Part shown: positions 1 through 12,316 of the stretch, piece by piece | How positions within the stretch are numbered: the first letter of the stretch is position 1 | How the letters are laid out: every line of letters starts with the position of its first letter | Origin: Reyranella sp. | GTDB lineage: Bacteria > Pseudomonadota > Alphaproteobacteria > Reyranellales > Reyranellaceae | Length of the DNA: 64,000 bases | Direction of reading: 5' to 3' | NCBI RefSeq assembly: GCF_017305915.1 | Contig: NZ_JAFKJN010000014.1 | Coordinates: 124,001 to 188,000, forward strand | Notes under the pieces: generated by a model | The model's database searches: none | Seen by the model: only the letters and a program-made list of their open reading frames with translations | Told to the model about the DNA's origin: nothing | Translations under genes and position numbers: made by a program

Positions 1-334
1 GATAGATGATGCCGAAGTCGATGCCGAGCTCGTCGAGCCGGTCGTACAGCATGCGCGGCATCATCGCGGTGGCGCGGTCTCGGGTGTTGGTCGACTGCCG
101 CGTCCAGTAGCCCTCCATGGCGATGCCGCGCTGCTTGCGCTCGGCGATCGAGAGCTTCAGCGCATCGGGGATGCGGCGCTGCGAGGCGAGGAAGCCGTCG
201 GCGGCCTTGTCGCCGGCGAGCTTGCGCATGCGCTCGGCGAACACGGGGTTGTACTCCACCCAATGGCCGTCGCCGTCGATGATCGGATGCTTGAGGGACG
301 CACGTACTTCTGAAGGACCGCGATGAGAACTCAT
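1..334 (-). CDS. Amidohydrolase family protein, N-terminal part (runs off the window)
   Basis: The reading frame starts at the ATG at 334-332 and stays open to the window edge, giving 111 residues. Near the N-terminus is HPIIDGDGHW, which matches the metal-binding opening strand (xDxDxH type) of the amidohydrolase_2 TIM-barrel family. These enzymes hydrolyse or decarboxylate small organic acids with a divalent metal. Only the first part is visible, so substrate and remaining metal ligands cannot be judged. The gene reads leftward, as does the amidase at 687-2039, but about 350 bases separate them. An alternative is a metal-dependent decarboxylase of the same fold. Confidence 0.7.
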   Translation of the reverse strand, partial: MSSHRGPSEVRASLKHPIIDGDGHWVEYNPVFAERMRKLAGDKAADGFLASQRRIPDALKLSIAERKQRGIAMEGYWTRQSTNTRDRATAMMPRMLYDRLDELGIDFGIIY

Positions 335-421
335 GCCCGCCTCCAAGGTCACGGATAACCAAGGCGAGAACGGTAGTCCTCCGGGCGGCGGCGTGCAACG
401 AAGCTCAGCCTGCCCGGCGAA

Positions 422-686
422 ATGCCCGCGACGGTTTATGTCCGGCATTCATGTCCTGTGCGACGCTGCGGCCATGCTGCTGCGGCCATGCTGCTGCGGT
501 CGTTCGTTACCGTGCTTTGCTGCTGCGCTCTTCTCGTTGGGCGGGCATGGGCCGACCCGCTGCCGACTCGCTTCGCGACACGAACACGATCGTGCTCGAG
601 GCGGCCTCGTCAAGATGGTGATCCGCTTCGATCCGACGGACTACGTGCCCCGCGCTGTGCAGATCACCGACGAGCCGGTGCCGTGA
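422..686 (+). pseudogene. Possible frameshifted remnant of a small exported protein
   Basis: The 350-base stretch between the amidohydrolase and the amidase holds no intact gene. An ATG near 488 begins a good Sec-type signal (MLLRSFVTVLCCCALLVGRA, then WADP), but this frame soon becomes arginine-rich nonsense. A second frame ends with MVIRFDPTDYVPRAVQITDE and stops at 684-686, directly against the convergent amidase stop. Joining the two needs a frameshift. I read this as a decayed small periplasmic protein; chance coding in GC-rich DNA is the alternative. Confidence 0.22.
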
Positions 687-2039
687 TCAGCCGCCGACGA
701 CCGGCGCCACGCTGCGGGCCATCGCGAGTACGCGTTTGTCGGCCATCGCCTCGCCCATCAGCATGAAGCCGACCGGCAGCTCACCCGCCTGGTGGCAGGG
801 CAGGCTGATGCCGCAGCGGTCGAGGAAGTTGCCGACCGTGGTGTTGCGCAGCAGCAGAAGGTTCTTTTTGGTGAAGCCCTCGGGTGTCGAGACCTCGTCG
901 AGGGTCGGCGCGACGATGGCGCAGGTCGGCATGATGACGGCGTCGTAGTTCCGGGTGATCGCCGAGACGCGCTTCTGCAGGTCGGCGCGGGCGGCCAGCA
1001 GATCGATGTAGTCGGCCGCGGTCATCTCCTTGCCGCGCAGGATGCGCGGATAGATGATCTGGTCGTAGTCCTTGCCGCGGCGCGCGATCAGCTTCTGGTG
1101 CCAGGCATAGGCTTCGGAGGCGGCGAACCCGCCCTTGGCGTTGATCGCCGGCAGCTCGAGGAGCTGCGGCAGGTCGAAGGACTCGATCTTCACGCCCTTG
1201 GCCGACAGCGCCTTGCAGGCGCGGTCGAAGGCGGCGGCGACGGTCGGATCGAGCTCGTCCATCACGAACTGCCGGGGGATGCCGAAGCGCAGGCCCATGA
1301 GCGGTGCGGCGTCGGGGATCGCGATCGGCCCCGCCAGAAATTCTCCGGCGAACACCGCATCGACGATGGCGCAGCATTCGACCGAGTTGGCGAGCGGCCC
1401 GATCGAATCGAGCGAGGTCGAGAGCGGCACCACGCCGTCGATCGGCACGCGCCGCGCGGTCGGCTTGAAGCCGGTGAGGCCGCAGACGGCCGCGGGGATG
1501 CGCACCGAGCCGCCGGTGTCGGTGCCGAGCGCCGCAACGGCCATGCGGTCGGCGACCGAGACCGCCGCGCCCGACGACGAGCCGCCGGGCACGCGCTTGC
1601 GGTCGGCCGGATTGCCCGGCGTGCCGTAATGCGGGTTGAAGCCGACGCCCGAGAAGGCGAACTCGCTCATGTTGGTGCTGCCGACGATCACCGCGCCCGC
1701 CGCGCGCAGCCGCGCCACGACCGGCGCGTCCGCCTTGGCTGGCGGCGCATCGTCGAGCGCCCTCGAGCCGGAGAGAGTGGTCTCGCCCGCGACGTCGCAC
1801 AGGTTCTTGATCGATACCGGGAGGCCGGCGAGCGGGCCGGGCACCACGCCGGCCTTGCGCAGCGCGTCGCTCGCATCGGCGGCGGCCAGCACCTGCTGCT
1901 TGTAGACCTTGATGAAGGCGCGGCTGCCTTCGCCCTTGGGATCCTCGACGCGCGCCAGCGCCTCTTCGGTGAGCTTGCGCGAGGTGGTCCGTCCCGCCGC
2001 CAGGTCGGCGGCGAGCTGCAGGATTGTCGGGTTGGCCAT
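687..2039 (-). CDS. Amidase (amidase signature family)
   Basis: A 450-aa serine amidase of the GatA/AtzF/fatty-acid-amide type, which hydrolyses C-N amide bonds through a Ser-cisSer-Lys triad. The triad can be placed: Lys78 in PVSIKNLCD, the Gly/Ser loop GGSSSG at 152-157, and the nucleophile Ser178 in GTDTGGSVRIPA. Length fits free-standing amidases. No signal peptide is seen, so it is probably cytoplasmic. The start is the ATG at 2039, since the frame upstream is the shadow of acs. It begins 8 bases after the acs stop, so the two are probably cotranscribed. No gatB or gatC is nearby, which argues against the tRNA amidotransferase subunit. Substrate unknown. Confidence 0.88.
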   Translation of the reverse strand: MANPTILQLAADLAAGRTTSRKLTEEALARVEDPKGEGSRAFIKVYKQQVLAAADASDALRKAGVVPGPLAGLPVSIKNLCDVAGETTLSGSRALDDAPPAKADAPVVARLRAAGAVIVGSTNMSEFAFSGVGFNPHYGTPGNPADRKRVPGGSSSGAAVSVADRMAVAALGTDTGGSVRIPAAVCGLTGFKPTARRVPIDGVVPLSTSLDSIGPLANSVECCAIVDAVFAGEFLAGPIAIPDAAPLMGLRFGIPRQFVMDELDPTVAAAFDRACKALSAKGVKIESFDLPQLLELPAINAKGGFAASEAYAWHQKLIARRGKDYDQIIYPRILRGKEMTAADYIDLLAARADLQKRVSAITRNYDAVIMPTCAIVAPTLDEVSTPEGFTKKNLLLLRNTTVGNFLDRCGISLPCHQAGELPVGFMLMGEAMADKRVLAMARSVAPVVGG

Positions 2040-2047
2040 CGGACTCC

Positions 2048-3985
<1,938 letters not shown>

Positions 3986-4011
3986 GGACTTCCTCCCAAT
4001 ACCGTGGATTT

Positions 4012-5211
4012 TTAGCGCGCGGCCGCGACCGGCCGCAATTCGCCTTTAGGCGCAATCAGCCGCATCCAGGCCACCGCGCCGAACAGCAGGATCGCCGGCG
4101 GCACCAGCGGCAGCCCGAAGCGGGCGAGGATCATGCCGCCGAGCGGCATCAGCCACAGCAGCAGATGGACCAGCCGCTCGGCCGGATAGAAGCCTTCGTC
4201 GGCGCCCTGCCGGAACAGGGCGACCACCGCCGGCATCAGCAGCAGCAGGTCGTAGTTCAGGGTGTAGGGCGACACCAGGAACGTCGCCGTCGCCAGCAGC
4301 GCGGTGCGTGCGGGGCTCGATGGATGGCGCCGGAAGGCGATCCAGACCGCGGCCGCCGCCAGGACCGCACCGGCCATCTGCAGCACGCTCGCGATGCCGC
4401 GCGGCAGGCCGAGGATGTAGCCGGCGGCGAACGGGCTCACGATCTGGGTCGACACGCGCGTCAGCATCTCGTCGACGATGCGTGCCGAGGACGCCTCGCG
4501 GGCGGCATCGAAGAAGGCGCGCCACAGCTCGGGCCCGAACACGACGAGGCTCGCCAGCGCCATCGCGATCACCGTGCCGAGCGTCCAGGCGAGAACGCGC
4601 CATTGCCGTGCTGCGATCAGGGCTATCGGCACCAGCAGCCAAAGCTGCGGCTTGTAGGCGAGCAGGCCGAGCAGGATGCCGGCAGCCGCTGGCGCCGTGT
4701 CGAGCAGTCGAAAGCCGCCATAGAACAGCGCCAGGCTGAGAAAGGTATTCTGGCCGGTCAGCGCCACCCATACCGCGGCCGGCGACACCAGGATCGCCAG
4801 CCAGCCTGGCCAGTCGTGCCGGCCTTCGAGCAGCGTCGCGAGCGCGGCCGTGCCGGTCAGGAACAGCGCGTAGGCCTTGCCGACGGCCAGCGCCGCGAAC
4901 GGCAGCAGCGTCAGGAGCCAGGTCGGCGGATAGAAGAACGGCCGGAACCGCACCTCGCCCGGCAGGCGGTCGGCGTAGAGCGCGTTCTGGAACGCGGTCA
5001 GGGCATCGCTGTTGTAGACCAGCGCGGCCTGGCCCTCGATCCAGGCGCGGCCGGCGGCATGGAAGACCAGGAAGTCCGGGAAGAAGGCGTCGATGCCGGG
5101 TCCGATCAGCGGGCCGCCCGACACCAGCCGCCAGACATAGAAGGCGTCGTAGAGCCCGACGGCAGCGCAGAAGACCGCCGCGACGACGAGGTCTCGACGC
5201 GCTCCTGTCAC
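4012..5211 (-). CDS. GT87-type (DUF2029) polytopic membrane glycosyltransferase-like protein
   Basis: A 399-aa protein made mostly of hydrophobic helices. Loop sequences such as [38 protein letters not shown] and a KPQLWLLVP segment are typical of the GT-C fold DUF2029/GT87 family, whose characterised members transfer mannose from polyprenyl-phosphate donors. The first-loop acidic residues are present. Its ATG overlaps the nitroreductase stop by 4 bases, giving translational coupling. Donor and acceptor cannot be told from sequence. Family call fairly firm, enzymatic role inferred. Confidence 0.72.
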   Translation of the reverse strand: MTGARRDLVVAAVFCAAVGLYDAFYVWRLVSGGPLIGPGIDAFFPDFLVFHAAGRAWIEGQAALVYNSDALTAFQNALYADRLPGEVRFRPFFYPPTWLLTLLPFAALAVGKAYALFLTGTAALATLLEGRHDWPGWLAILVSPAAVWVALTGQNTFLSLALFYGGFRLLDTAPAAAGILLGLLAYKPQLWLLVPIALIAARQWRVLAWTLGTVIAMALASLVVFGPELWRAFFDAAREASSARIVDEMLTRVSTQIVSPFAAGYILGLPRGIASVLQMAGAVLAAAAVWIAFRRHPSSPARTALLATATFLVSPYTLNYDLLLLMPAVVALFRQGADEGFYPAERLVHLLLWLMPLGGMILARFGLPLVPPAILLFGAVAWMRLIAPKGELRPVAAAR

Positions 5212-5879
5212 TCCGTGAACCAGGTGGTGAAGTCGGCGATCGGCGCGCGCTCGGTGATCAGGTTGTTGGGCACCGCGTCGGGATCGGCATGGCCCAGTGC
5301 CAGGCCGCAGATCACGACCTGCTCGTCGGGAATCTTGAGCTCGCGACGCACGACGTGCTGGTAGCGGCTGAAGGCGGCCTGCGGGCAGGTGTGCAGGCCT
5401 TTCTCACGGGCCAGCAGCATGAGCTGGTCGAGGAAGATGCCGCAGTCGATCCACTGGCCCTTTTCCATGCGCCGCTCGACGCACAGGATCATGCCGACCG
5501 GCGCGTCGAAGAAGTCGTAGTTCTTGCGGAACTGCTTCGTCATGCCCGCGGCGTCGCCGCGCGGCACGTTGAGCAGGGTGTAGAGCTGCTTGCCGACCAG
5601 CTTGCGGCGGGCGTCGTAGACCGGCGTGAATTCCTTCGGATAGACGCTGTATTCGGCGCCCGGACCGTGATCGTTGTCGTCCATCGCCTTGAGGATCGCG
5701 GCCGACAGCCGCGCGCGCGCGGTCCCCATGGTCACATAGAGCTTCCACGGCTGCAGGTTGCCGTTCGACGCCGCGCGGTTGGCGGTGCCGATGATCCATT
5801 CGACGTCCGCCTTGGCGACGGGGTCTGCCTTGAAGACCCGCATCGAGCGGCGGCTGTTGATCGCTTCCGACACCTTCAT
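5208..5879 (-). CDS. Nitroreductase-family FMN oxidoreductase
   Basis: A 223-aa protein opening with SEAINSRRSMRVFKADPV, the phosphate-binding arginine cluster of nitroreductase-like FMN enzymes, followed by ANRAASNGNLQPWKLYV, the usual second FMN contact. The C-terminal part has the VVICGLALGHADPDA turn of the family. These homodimeric NAD(P)H enzymes reduce nitro, quinone or related substrates. It is 6 bases downstream of the VOC/hydrolase gene and overlaps the next gene by 4 bases, so it is in the middle of one operon. The natural substrate is not predictable. Confidence 0.85.
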   Translation of the reverse strand: MKVSEAINSRRSMRVFKADPVAKADVEWIIGTANRAASNGNLQPWKLYVTMGTARARLSAAILKAMDDNDHGPGAEYSVYPKEFTPVYDARRKLVGKQLYTLLNVPRGDAAGMTKQFRKNYDFFDAPVGMILCVERRMEKGQWIDCGIFLDQLMLLAREKGLHTCPQAAFSRYQHVVRRELKIPDEQVVICGLALGHADPDAVPNNLITERAPIADFTTWFTE

Positions 5880-5885
5880 GGACGA

Positions 5886-7007
5886 CTAGCTCCGATAGAG
5901 ATGGCGGCGCAAGAATTCGAACAGCTTTCGCCTGGCGTCGGCGTTCTGCTGCTCGGTGAAGTAGTGGGTGGCGCCGGGCACGATCAAAGTTTCGACTTCC
6001 TTGCCATGGTTTTTCAAGGATGCCTCCATGGCCTCGGTTTGCTGCACGGAAACGTTCTCGTCCTTGTCGCCGTGGATCAGCAGCACCGGCACGTCGATCT
6101 GGGCCACGCGGAAGATCGGCGAGCGCACCGGCAGGCCTTCCGGTCCGCACAGGTCGTCGAGATAATCGCGCACGAAGGGGTTGGATTCGCGCCAGGCGGC
6201 GAGATCGATCGGCGGCTGGAAGGCGGCGACGGCGCTGATCGGCGGCCGGTGCGCGGCGGTCAGCAGCGCCACCTGGCCGCCCATCGAGTTGCCGACCAGC
6301 GCGATCCGCTCGCGGTCGACCAGCGGCCGCTTGGCCAGCCAGTCGATCGCCGCCAGCACGTCGAGCGGCTGGCGCAGCCCCTGGTCGCTCTCGCCCTCCG
6401 AGCCCAGCCAGCCGCGCAGCGACAGCGCCAGCACGACGTAGCCGTTGGCCGCAGTCAGCCGCGCCAGCGCCGCGAGATGCGAGGCGTTCTGCGCGAAGCC
6501 GTGCAGCAGGATCACTGCCGGATAGGGCGGCTTGCCGGCCCGCGGCTTGAAGAAGTAGCCGCCCAGCGTGACGCCGTGGCCCGGCACCTCGACCGACTCG
6601 GCATCGTTCAGGTCGGGCAGGTCCTCCCAGCGATGCGCCACCTCGATCGGCACGCCGTCGGGATCGCGGAACGCGACCGAGTAATAGCCCGGCGCGAAGT
6701 AGTCGAGCTCCTTGGGCGGCTGCAGGATCTCGGCGCCGGCCTCCTTCATCACCGCATGGACCTCGTCGACCTGGGCGCGGCTCTCGGCCGACACGGCGAG
6801 CCACAGCGCGCCCGGGCCGTAGGAGATGCCGTCGGCCGCCTGGCGCATCACGAAGTGGTCGTAGCCGCGCGACCACATCACCCGGCCGGGGCTTGCCCAC
6901 ACGCGATGGAAACCCAGCGTCGGCAGCCATAGGCGATAGAAGGCGATGGAGCGGCCGAGGTCGCTCACCTCGACGGCGGCACCGGCGAAGGAGGCGCGCG
7001 ACTTCAT
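5886..7007 (-). CDS. VOC/glyoxalase domain fused to an alpha/beta hydrolase
   Basis: A 373-aa two-domain protein. Residues about 5-130 form a VOC (glyoxalase/dioxygenase fold) module: AAVEVSDLGRSIAFYRLWLP at its start and a YYSVAFRDPDGVPIEVAHRW strand with a candidate metal Glu. Residues about 150-370 are a dienelactone-hydrolase-like alpha/beta hydrolase: VILLHGFAQNASHLA, nucleophile elbow GNSMGG, Asp in LLIHGDKDENV and His in PGATHYF. I chose the ATG at 7007, 7 bases after a GGGGAGGGG site; an in-frame ATG at 7025 lies within a dispersed repeat. The fusion suggests sequential ring-cleavage or lactone chemistry on one substrate, which is inference. First gene of the leftward run. Confidence 0.8.
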   Translation of the reverse strand: MKSRASFAGAAVEVSDLGRSIAFYRLWLPTLGFHRVWASPGRVMWSRGYDHFVMRQAADGISYGPGALWLAVSAESRAQVDEVHAVMKEAGAEILQPPKELDYFAPGYYSVAFRDPDGVPIEVAHRWEDLPDLNDAESVEVPGHGVTLGGYFFKPRAGKPPYPAVILLHGFAQNASHLAALARLTAANGYVVLALSLRGWLGSEGESDQGLRQPLDVLAAIDWLAKRPLVDRERIALVGNSMGGQVALLTAAHRPPISAVAAFQPPIDLAAWRESNPFVRDYLDDLCGPEGLPVRSPIFRVAQIDVPVLLIHGDKDENVSVQQTEAMEASLKNHGKEVETLIVPGATHYFTEQQNADARRKLFEFLRRHLYRS

Positions 7008-7016
7008 GTCGGAACC

Positions 7017-7143
7017 CCTCCCCATTCATCATATGGGGAGGTGTCGGCGTCATACGCCGACGGAGGGGTCATGGGCGGCAAATCGCGACCCCTGACCCCT
7101 CCGTTGCGGATTACCGCGCCACTTCCCCATATGAATGGGGAGG
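7017..7143. repeat. Composite palindromic element (BIME-like, two inverted units)
   Basis: Two units in inverted orientation. Each end carries the core CCTCCCCAT..ATGGGGAGG (7017-7041; 7122-7143 with one change). Inside are two different small hairpins, TCGGCG-TCATA-CGCCGA and GCGG-TAAT-CCGC, each followed by a GGAGGGGTCA motif facing the centre. A second copy at 59682-59809 has the same two inner hairpins in the opposite order. The left end lies just upstream of the VOC/hydrolase start and provides its ribosome site. Confidence 0.8.
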
Positions 7144-7173
7144 TGTGGCTGGGAACGATCTGCGGCATCGTCA

Positions 7174-7725
7174 TCAGCGCAGCGGCAGGCCGAGCGCCCG
7201 CAATTCGTCGCGCCGCAACTCCTCTTCGCCGGCGAGGAAGAACTCGTCGAGCTGCGGCGGCTTGATCTGCGTGCTCGACAGCATGGCGTGCGCCTGGCCG
7301 CGGTGATGGATCTGATGCTGGAACAGATGCTCGAGGACGTTTGCCGTGGTCGAGGGCGGCGGCTTGCGGTTGGGCCGCGGCAGGATGCAGGCGGCGGCGA
7401 GGCTTGCCTCGGTTTGAGCCTCACAAACGGCGATCAGCCGCTTGTCGCTCGCGGTCTGGGCGAGCCGCATCGACTGGGCATCGGCGAAGTCAGGCGCCGG
7501 CTCGTCGTAGCGCCTGAGCGCATCGGCACGCGCGACGGCGTCGATGTAATACCGGTCGACCCAGAGGATGTGATTGAAGGTCGCGCGCAGCGAGGGAAAG
7601 AAGCTCTGCCGAGGCGCGGCGAACTCTTCCGGGGTCAGCGCCGCGCAGGCGCTGAGCAGCCGGTGGTTGGCCCAGGCATTGTTGTGGGCCATGGCGACGA
7701 AGTGTCCAACCAACCCCGTCGCCAT
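7174..7725 (-). CDS. DinB-family four-helix metalloprotein
   Basis: A 183-aa protein with the DinB/YfiT fold. The three metal-ligand histidines are visible at His52 (FNHILWVDRYY), His137 and His141 (LFQHQIHHRGQ). Members bind a divalent metal; some are thiol S-transferases and many are uncharacterised, so no reaction is assigned. It begins 25 bases after the acnA stop on the same strand and is probably transcribed from the acnA promoter. The composite repeat lies downstream. Confidence 0.85.
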   Translation of the reverse strand: MATGLVGHFVAMAHNNAWANHRLLSACAALTPEEFAAPRQSFFPSLRATFNHILWVDRYYIDAVARADALRRYDEPAPDFADAQSMRLAQTASDKRLIAVCEAQTEASLAAACILPRPNRKPPPSTTANVLEHLFQHQIHHRGQAHAMLSSTQIKPPQLDEFFLAGEEELRRDELRALGLPLR

Positions 7726-7750
7726 GCCCCTCGTCCCCTACCCGTCTTCC

Positions 7751-10438
<2,688 letters not shown>

Positions 10439-10550
10439 GGGGCTAACTCCTGAGCGGCGGGCTGGCGAAAAACGAGGGCAAAATAAGAGGCGGGCGAGGG
10501 TCAGGCAATCGGCGGATGCACCTCGACCGACCCTGTGCCAGAGTGCGGCC

Positions 10551-11594
10551 ATGCACCGTGAAATTCGCGGATTGATCGCTGCATGCGCAGCCCTGCTGGC
10601 GGCCGCCCTGCCGGTCGCCGGGGGGACGGCCCGGGCCCAGCTCCAGGGCGGCGGGGCGGACTGGGATTCGACGGCGCGGGAGTATCGCGGCGGCCAGAGC
10701 GCCGGCGCCGGCGCCTCCGGGGCGGCCGGGCCGAGCGTCCCGGCGGCGGCGCGCAACGCCACCATCGAGAACCTGAGCAAGATCCTGTCGGCGTCGCAGC
10801 TCTCGCCGCTCGACCGCTCCTTCTATCTCAGCATCCGCGCCTTCGCCTACAGCCGGCTGGGCCGCGAGGCGGAAAGCCAGAAGGACGTGGCCGAGATGGC
10901 CAGGGTCAACCCGCAGGGCTGGCCGGTCATCCTGTCGTTCATCATGCCGGGGCTGGCCGGCGGCGGCGACCGCGGCGCGGCGCTGCGGGCGCTGGGCTAC
11001 GGCCTGCAGAAGAAGCCCAACGACGCCTGGCTGCTGATCGGCCAGGCCCAGGTCCAGATGCAGATCGCCGACTTCGGCCGCGCCCTCGGCACGCTCGACA
11101 GCGCGCTGGCGAGCGCCGGCACCGCCGGCGAGCGGCGCAACGCCAGCTACTTCCGCGGCCATGCCAACCTCGCGACCGGCCACTTCGACCAGTCGGCCAG
11201 CGACTTCGAGGCCTCGATCGCCGGCCAGACCACGCTCGAGGGCCGGATCTGGGGCGCGCTGTGGCGCTACGCCGCCCAGGTGCGCGGCCGCCACGACGCG
11301 CGCGGCGCGCTGGCCAGGGACCTCGGCAGCGAGAACCTCTACCAATGGCCGGGCCCGATCGCCAGGTTCCTGCTCGGCCGCCTGCCGGCCGGCGAGCTCG
11401 AGGTCGCCGCCGAATCCGACGACGCCGCCAAGAAGACCAACGGCAAGTGCATGGCCGCCTACTTCATCGGCATGGACGCGGTGCGCCGCGGCGACAGGCA
11501 GCGGGCGCGCGAGCAGCTCCAGCTCGCCCAGGCACGCTGCCCGACGGTGTCGGAGTACAACTGGGCGGCGTCGAACGAGCTGAAGCGGCTGTAG
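10551..11594 (+). CDS. Exported TPR-repeat protein
   Basis: A 347-aa protein with a Sec signal (MHREIRGLIAACAALLAAAL, processed near ARAQ at about residue 30). The rest is helix-turn-helix repeat sequence of TPR type, for example SFYLSIRAFAYSRLGREAES and AQVQMQIADFGRALGTLDSA. The C-terminal repeat carries two cysteines (GKCMAAYFIG and ARCPTVSEYN) that could form a disulfide. Probably a periplasmic scaffold, NlpI/BamD-like in style but without a lipobox. No partner is indicated by neighbours. The ATG at 10551 was chosen because it starts the signal peptide. Confidence 0.75.
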   Translation: MHREIRGLIAACAALLAAALPVAGGTARAQLQGGGADWDSTAREYRGGQSAGAGASGAAGPSVPAAARNATIENLSKILSASQLSPLDRSFYLSIRAFAYSRLGREAESQKDVAEMARVNPQGWPVILSFIMPGLAGGGDRGAALRALGYGLQKKPNDAWLLIGQAQVQMQIADFGRALGTLDSALASAGTAGERRNASYFRGHANLATGHFDQSASDFEASIAGQTTLEGRIWGALWRYAAQVRGRHDARGALARDLGSENLYQWPGPIARFLLGRLPAGELEVAAESDDAAKKTNGKCMAAYFIGMDAVRRGDRQRAREQLQLAQARCPTVSEYNWAASNELKRL

Positions 11595-11597
11595 CGG

Positions 11598-11617
11598 CAT
11601 CTTCGGGACCGAAGATG
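11598..11617 (+). terminator. Hairpin just after the TPR gene
   Basis: CATCTTCGG and CCGAAGATG form a 9-bp perfect inverted repeat almost without a loop, three bases after the TPR stop codon. No T-run follows, so it is a weak intrinsic-terminator candidate or a 3'-end stabiliser. Confidence 0.4.
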
Positions 11618-12067
11618 GGACGGCGCGCCGGGCACCGCCAATATGAAATAGCTTCCGTCGCCAGAGCTTCGGCGTCTTCCGGCCGTTTTCACCGTTTTTG
11701 CCGTTTTTGGACGACCCACCGTTTATGGGCGAACGTCCTCGAGGCGACGAGCGTCGTCGCGCATAGGAGTGGGGTGCAGATCGCTGCAACGGGAGCAGGA
11801 CGATGAAGGGGTGACGCGGCCGCATGAGTTTCCATCGATGACTTCGGCGGCCACATAAGCACGGTCGGTGCGCAGAACCTATTATGGGCAATGGAACATG
11901 AATTTCTCGGCCATTTACGGGCCTCGAGAAGCGTTCCATTGCCCATAATGAAACTTGCGCTGCGCGCTAATCCACAGGGCATGCGGGATAAAGTAGATTG
12001 TGAAGGGCCTGGCGCAACTTCAGTGGGGCGTCCTTGCTGGATTGCTGCGCTTGTCCGATCAGCTAGA
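11618..12067. other. Non-coding stretch between the TPR and RHS loci
   Basis: No supported gene in about 450 bases. Contents: T-rich runs near 11690-11710, then the 69-bp inverted-repeat element at 11881-11949. Open frames here are short and shift at the palindrome. No tRNA-like or integration-site-like sequence was recognised. Confidence 0.5.
11881..11949. repeat. 17-bp inverted repeats around a 35-bp core (copy 1)
   Basis: Arms at 11881-11897 and 11933-11949 are perfect inverted repeats ending ..GGGCAATGGAAC / GTTCCATTGCCC.. The 35-base core contains its own TTCTCG / CGAGAA pairing. A second copy at 40011-40073 shares the inner arms and the exact 35-base core length, but its core sequence is different. 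Confidence 0.75.
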
Positions 12068-12292
12068 TCAGCTAGTTGGAGACTCAGGAGCGGGCTTGCG
12101 GATTTCGGCCTCGATATCGGCGACCCAAGGCCAGACTTCACCCCGACGCAGGACGGCTATCCATTCCTGATCGCCTTCGTAAACAACTACTCGCCTTCCT
12201 TCGATCAGTTCATTCGGATTGAGCCATTTATGAGGAATGACGACAGTCCAAGGACCTTCATTTCGGTTTCCGTCTATGAGAATCCTCAGCAT
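12068..12292 (-). CDS. Small protein directly behind the RHS tail; candidate immunity protein
   Basis: A 74-aa acidic, tryptophan-rich protein (KWLNPNELIEGRRVVVYEGD, RRGEVWPWVADIEAEI), predicted mostly beta with no signal peptide or membrane segment. I chose the ATG at 12292, which has GGAG nine bases upstream; a TTG at 12307 is the alternative. It lies 24 bases after the RHS stop on the same strand. In polymorphic toxin loci the immunity gene occupies exactly this place, so that role is a positional hypothesis. No homologue is recognised. Base composition here is visibly lower in GC than the surroundings, as for the RHS tail. Confidence 0.6.
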   Translation of the reverse strand: MLRILIDGNRNEGPWTVVIPHKWLNPNELIEGRRVVVYEGDQEWIAVLRRGEVWPWVADIEAEIRKPAPESPTS

Positions 12293-12316
12293 ATGGGCGT
12301 GCTCCAAAGACTGATG

